Shown here: in pieces, positions 6,832-8,439 of the stretch
Layout of the letters: every line of letters begins with the position of its first letter
Numbering within the stretch: the first letter of the stretch is position 1
The notes under the pieces: model-generated
What the model was told of the DNA's origin: nothing
What the model saw: only the letters and a program-made list of their open reading frames with translations
The model's database searches: none
Program-made: the position numbers and the translations under genes
Source of the DNA: Verrucomicrobiales bacterium
GTDB lineage: Bacteria > Verrucomicrobiota > Verrucomicrobiia > Verrucomicrobiales > DEV007
NCBI GenBank assembly: GCA_007123695.1
Contig: SLGN01000190.1
Span: 1 to 8,439, forward strand
Length of the DNA: 8,439 bases
Direction: 5' to 3'

Positions 6832-8041
6832 ACATCTCCGGCATGAGGAACTTCGCGGCCTGGTCCACGTCCTTGTCGCCGCGGCCCGAGAGATTGACCA
6901 CGATGATGCGGTCGCGGTCCATCGTCGGTGCCACCTTCCGGACATGGGCGAGCGCGTGCGAAGTCTCCAGCGCCGGGATGATGCCCTCGGTGCGGGCCAG
7001 TTCGGAAAAGGCCTCCAACGCCTCCTCGTCGGTGGCGTAGGTGTAGTCGACGCGGCCTTCGCTCTGGAGGAAGGCGTGCTCCGGGCCCACCGCCGCGTAG
7101 TCCAGCCCCGCCGAGACCGAGTGGGTCAGCTCGATCTGTCCGTCGTCGTCGGCCAGCAGCCAGGTCTTCGTGCCCTGCAGCACCCCGAGACGACCGCCTT
7201 GGAAACGCGCCGCGTGCTCGCCATGGCGGATGCCGTGGCCGCCGGCCTCCACCCCCGTCATCGCCACGCCCTCGTCGCCGAGGAAGGGGTGGAACAGGCC
7301 GATCGCGTTGCTGCCCCCGCCCACGCAGGCGACGAGCAGGTCGGGCAGCCGCTCCTCGCGCTCGAGGATCTGGCGGCGGGTCTCCAGGCCGATCACTCGG
7401 TGGAAGTCGCGCACCATCATCGGATACGGGTGCGGCCCGAGAGCGCTGCCGAGGATGTAGTGGGTCGTGCGCACGTTCGTGACCCAGTCGCGCAGGGCTT
7501 CGTTCACGGCCTCCTTCAGCGTCTTCTGCCCCGCCTCGACCCCGCGCACCTCCGACCCGAGCATCCGCATGCGGATGACGTTGAGCCGCTGGCGCTCCAT
7601 GTCCGTGGCCCCCATGTAGACGACGCAATCCATCCCGAACCGCGCGGCCACCGTCGCCGTGGCGACCCCGTGCTGGCCCGCGCCCGTCTCCGCGATGATG
7701 CGCCGCTTTCCGAGCCGCTTCGCCAGCAGGATCTGGCCGAGGGCGTTGTTGATCTTGTGGGCCCCGGTGTGGAGAAGATCCTCGCGCTTCAGGTAGATCC
7801 GGGCCCCGCCGAGCTTCTCGGTCCACCGCTCCGCGAAGTAGAGCGGCGTCTCCCGTCCGCAGAATTCCGCCAGCAGCCGGGCCAGCTCCCCTTGGAATTC
7901 CGGATCCTCCTTCGCCTCGAGGTATTCGGCGGTGAGCGCATCGAGCGCCGCCACGAGCGTCTCGGGTACGAATCGGCCGCCGAAGGTGCCGTAATGCCCG
8001 CTCGCGTCGGGAAGGGTCTGGGAAAAAGTCGCCGTGCTCAT
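6830..8041 (-). CDS. trpB: Tryptophan synthase beta chain
   Basis: TrpB (403 residues, normal length) is the PLP enzyme that condenses indole with L-serine to make tryptophan, usually as an alpha2-beta2 complex with TrpA in the cytoplasm. The N-terminus [13 protein letters not shown] at 17-29 is the canonical TrpB1 opening. K96 in HTGAHKINN forms the PLP Schiff base (K87 in Salmonella). E118 in AETGAGQHG is the catalytic glutamate (E109). GGGSN at 241-245 binds the PLP phosphate. D314 in SAGLDY corresponds to D305, and S385 in NLSGRGDKD binds the pyridine nitrogen. All key residues are present, so it should be active. The start at 8041 fits the family length. No Shine-Dalgarno precedes it, but a good promoter ends about ten bases upstream. 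trpA is not adjacent on either side: downstream is a convergent gene, and upstream is non-coding repeat DNA. Confidence 0.97.
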   Translation of the reverse strand: MSTATFSQTLPDASGHYGTFGGRFVPETLVAALDALTAEYLEAKEDPEFQGELARLLAEFCGRETPLYFAERWTEKLGGARIYLKREDLLHTGAHKINNALGQILLAKRLGKRRIIAETGAGQHGVATATVAARFGMDCVVYMGATDMERQRLNVIRMRMLGSEVRGVEAGQKTLKEAVNEALRDWVTNVRTTHYILGSALGPHPYPMMVRDFHRVIGLETRRQILEREERLPDLLVACVGGGSNAIGLFHPFLGDEGVAMTGVEAGGHGIRHGEHAARFQGGRLGVLQGTKTWLLADDDGQIELTHSVSAGLDYAAVGPEHAFLQSEGRVDYTYATDEEALEAFSELARTEGIIPALETSHALAHVRKVAPTMDRDRIIVVNLSGRGDKDVDQAAKFLMPEM

Positions 8042-8050
8042 CTACGGAGG

Positions 8051-8078
8051 ATTACGTTGCAAGCGGCGCGGATGTCAA
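8051..8078 (-). promoter_or_regulatory. Candidate sigma70-type trpB promoter giving a near-leaderless mRNA
   Basis: Read on the minus strand, a perfect -35 hexamer TTGACA (8078-8073) is followed after 16 nt by CGTAAT (8056-8051), which matches four of six positions of TATAAT. Transcription would start near 8044, only a few bases before the trpB ATG at 8041. This fits the absence of a Shine-Dalgarno in front of trpB. No operator or attenuator-like leader fits in that space. Confidence 0.5.
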
Positions 8079-8096
8079 GATGGAGAGGAAGATGGG

Positions 8097-8126
8097 AGTT
8101 TTCAGTTTTCAGTTTTCAGTTTTCAG
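8097..8126 (+). repeat. Tandem heptad array AGTTTTC x4.3
   Basis: Four exact copies of AGTTTTC plus AG run from 8097 to 8126. It is the left, perfect arm of a larger inverted arrangement: its complement recurs at 8304-8331. It lies just upstream of the trpB promoter and is far more AT-rich than its surroundings. Confidence 0.9.
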
Positions 8127-8303
8127 GATCGACGAGCGACCGCGAGATCCGGCATGATCGGACCATCGGACCAAAACCTTGGTGTGGAGGCTTCAGCCGA
8201 CAGGTCGTCCGCCCGTCCTCCCCCGGTCAATCGCCAGAGCCGCCACCCAACCCTCTCGACTCGACATCGAATCAACTCGAATCCTTCATCACGTACGCAG
8301 CCT

Positions 8304-8331
8304 AAAAACTGAACACTGAACCCTGAAAACT
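8304..8331 (-). repeat. Degenerate inverted heptad array (GAAAACT-type x4)
   Basis: Four consecutive heptads, AAAAACT, GAACACT, GAACCCT and GAAAACT, are diverged reverse complements of the AGTTTTC array at 8097-8124. Aligned end to end, the two arms match at 24 of 28 positions. Together they could form a long imperfect stem, or mark the ends of an inserted element of about 235 bp. The array ends three bases before the first CRISPR-like repeat. Confidence 0.8.
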
Positions 8332-8334
8332 TCT

Positions 8335-8439
8335 CCCGCCACAAGCTCTCTGCCATCGCGGGAACTGCGGCACGTGGCGGACGTGCTGGTCTCGAACTAC
8401 TGCCAGCCCCGCCACAAGCTCTCTGCCATCGCGGGAACT
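8335..8439. CRISPR. Possible CRISPR array start: two 32-bp repeats with one 41-bp spacer, cut by window end
   Basis: A perfect 32-bp direct repeat occupies 8335-8366 and 8408-8439, with a 41-bp unique sequence (8367-8407) between. The period of 73 bp is not a multiple of three, so this is not a protein repeat. The unit begins CCCGCCACAAG and ends CATCGCGGGAACT. CCCGC at 8335-8339 can pair with GCGGG at 8358-8362, a weak internal palindrome; on the minus strand the unit starts AGTTCCCGCG. Repeat and spacer sizes are in the CRISPR range, and the window stopping exactly at a repeat is what an assembly break inside an array would give. Only one spacer is visible, the true repeat may be longer, and no cas gene is in view. 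A simple local duplication remains possible. Confidence 0.5.

Larger units (their letters stand above)
8042..8439. other. Gene-free right flank carrying repeats
   Basis: No gene is supported in this 398-nt stretch. It holds the trpB promoter, a 235-bp segment bounded by inverted heptad arrays (8097-8331), and a pair of 32-bp direct repeats reaching the window end. Open frames that cross it encode low-complexity peptides from the heptads (FSVFSFQFS-like) and have no recognisable domain. The heptad segment also contains a tandem ATCGGACC twice at 8157-8172. Confidence 0.65.

Noticed and set aside
6944..8305. Long plus-strand open frame antisense to trpB (453 codons).
   Set aside because: It is a His/Arg/Glu-rich mirror of trpB with no domain, and it ends in translated heptad repeat.
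8335..8439. Direct repeats as part of a repeated protein domain.
   Set aside because: The 73-bp period shifts the frame between copies, so the two units cannot encode the same peptide in one reading frame.

Overview
The window is high-GC bacterial chromosomal DNA with five well-supported protein genes and AT-richer, gene-free ends. The didermal envelope genes (a tripartite-type RND pump and an outer-periplasmic chaperone-like protein), the weak or absent Shine-Dalgarno sequences and the TTTTCAG heptad arrays suggest a Gram-negative, possibly a member of the Verrucomicrobiota/Planctomycetota group. That placement is an impression from protein style and heptads, not a demonstrated assignment.

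Layout. Positions 1-369 hold no convincing gene; there is an AT-rich patch with a consensus TATAAT and repeated CGAATCG half sites. On the minus strand, 4637 to 370, lies a two-gene efflux operon: a lipoprotein membrane-fusion protein followed 26 nt later by a 1040-residue RND pump. No outer-membrane channel or regulator gene accompanies them here. A 177-nt divergent intergenic region (4638-4814), rich in dyad symmetries, separates this operon from metF (methylenetetrahydrofolate reductase) on the plus strand. metF is followed after 29 nt by a membrane-anchored SurA/PpiC-like protein whose parvulin-like domain appears to lack its usual histidines. That pair converges on trpB (tryptophan synthase beta), minus strand, 8041 to 6830, which stands apart from trpA.

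Upstream of trpB, 8042-8439 is non-coding. It contains a good sigma70-type promoter placed so close to the trpB ATG that the mRNA would be nearly leaderless. Next comes a 235-bp segment bounded by inverted four-unit heptad arrays (8097-8126 and 8304-8331). At the extreme right edge are two perfect 32-bp direct repeats separated by 41 bp, the geometry of a CRISPR repeat-spacer-repeat, cut by the window end. No cas gene is visible.

Functionally the window combines housekeeping metabolism (one-carbon/methionine and tryptophan synthesis), envelope functions (efflux, periplasmic folding) and, at the right edge, repetitive DNA. The most novel-looking items are the CRISPR-like repeats, the heptad-bounded element and the dyad cluster between metF and the efflux operon.
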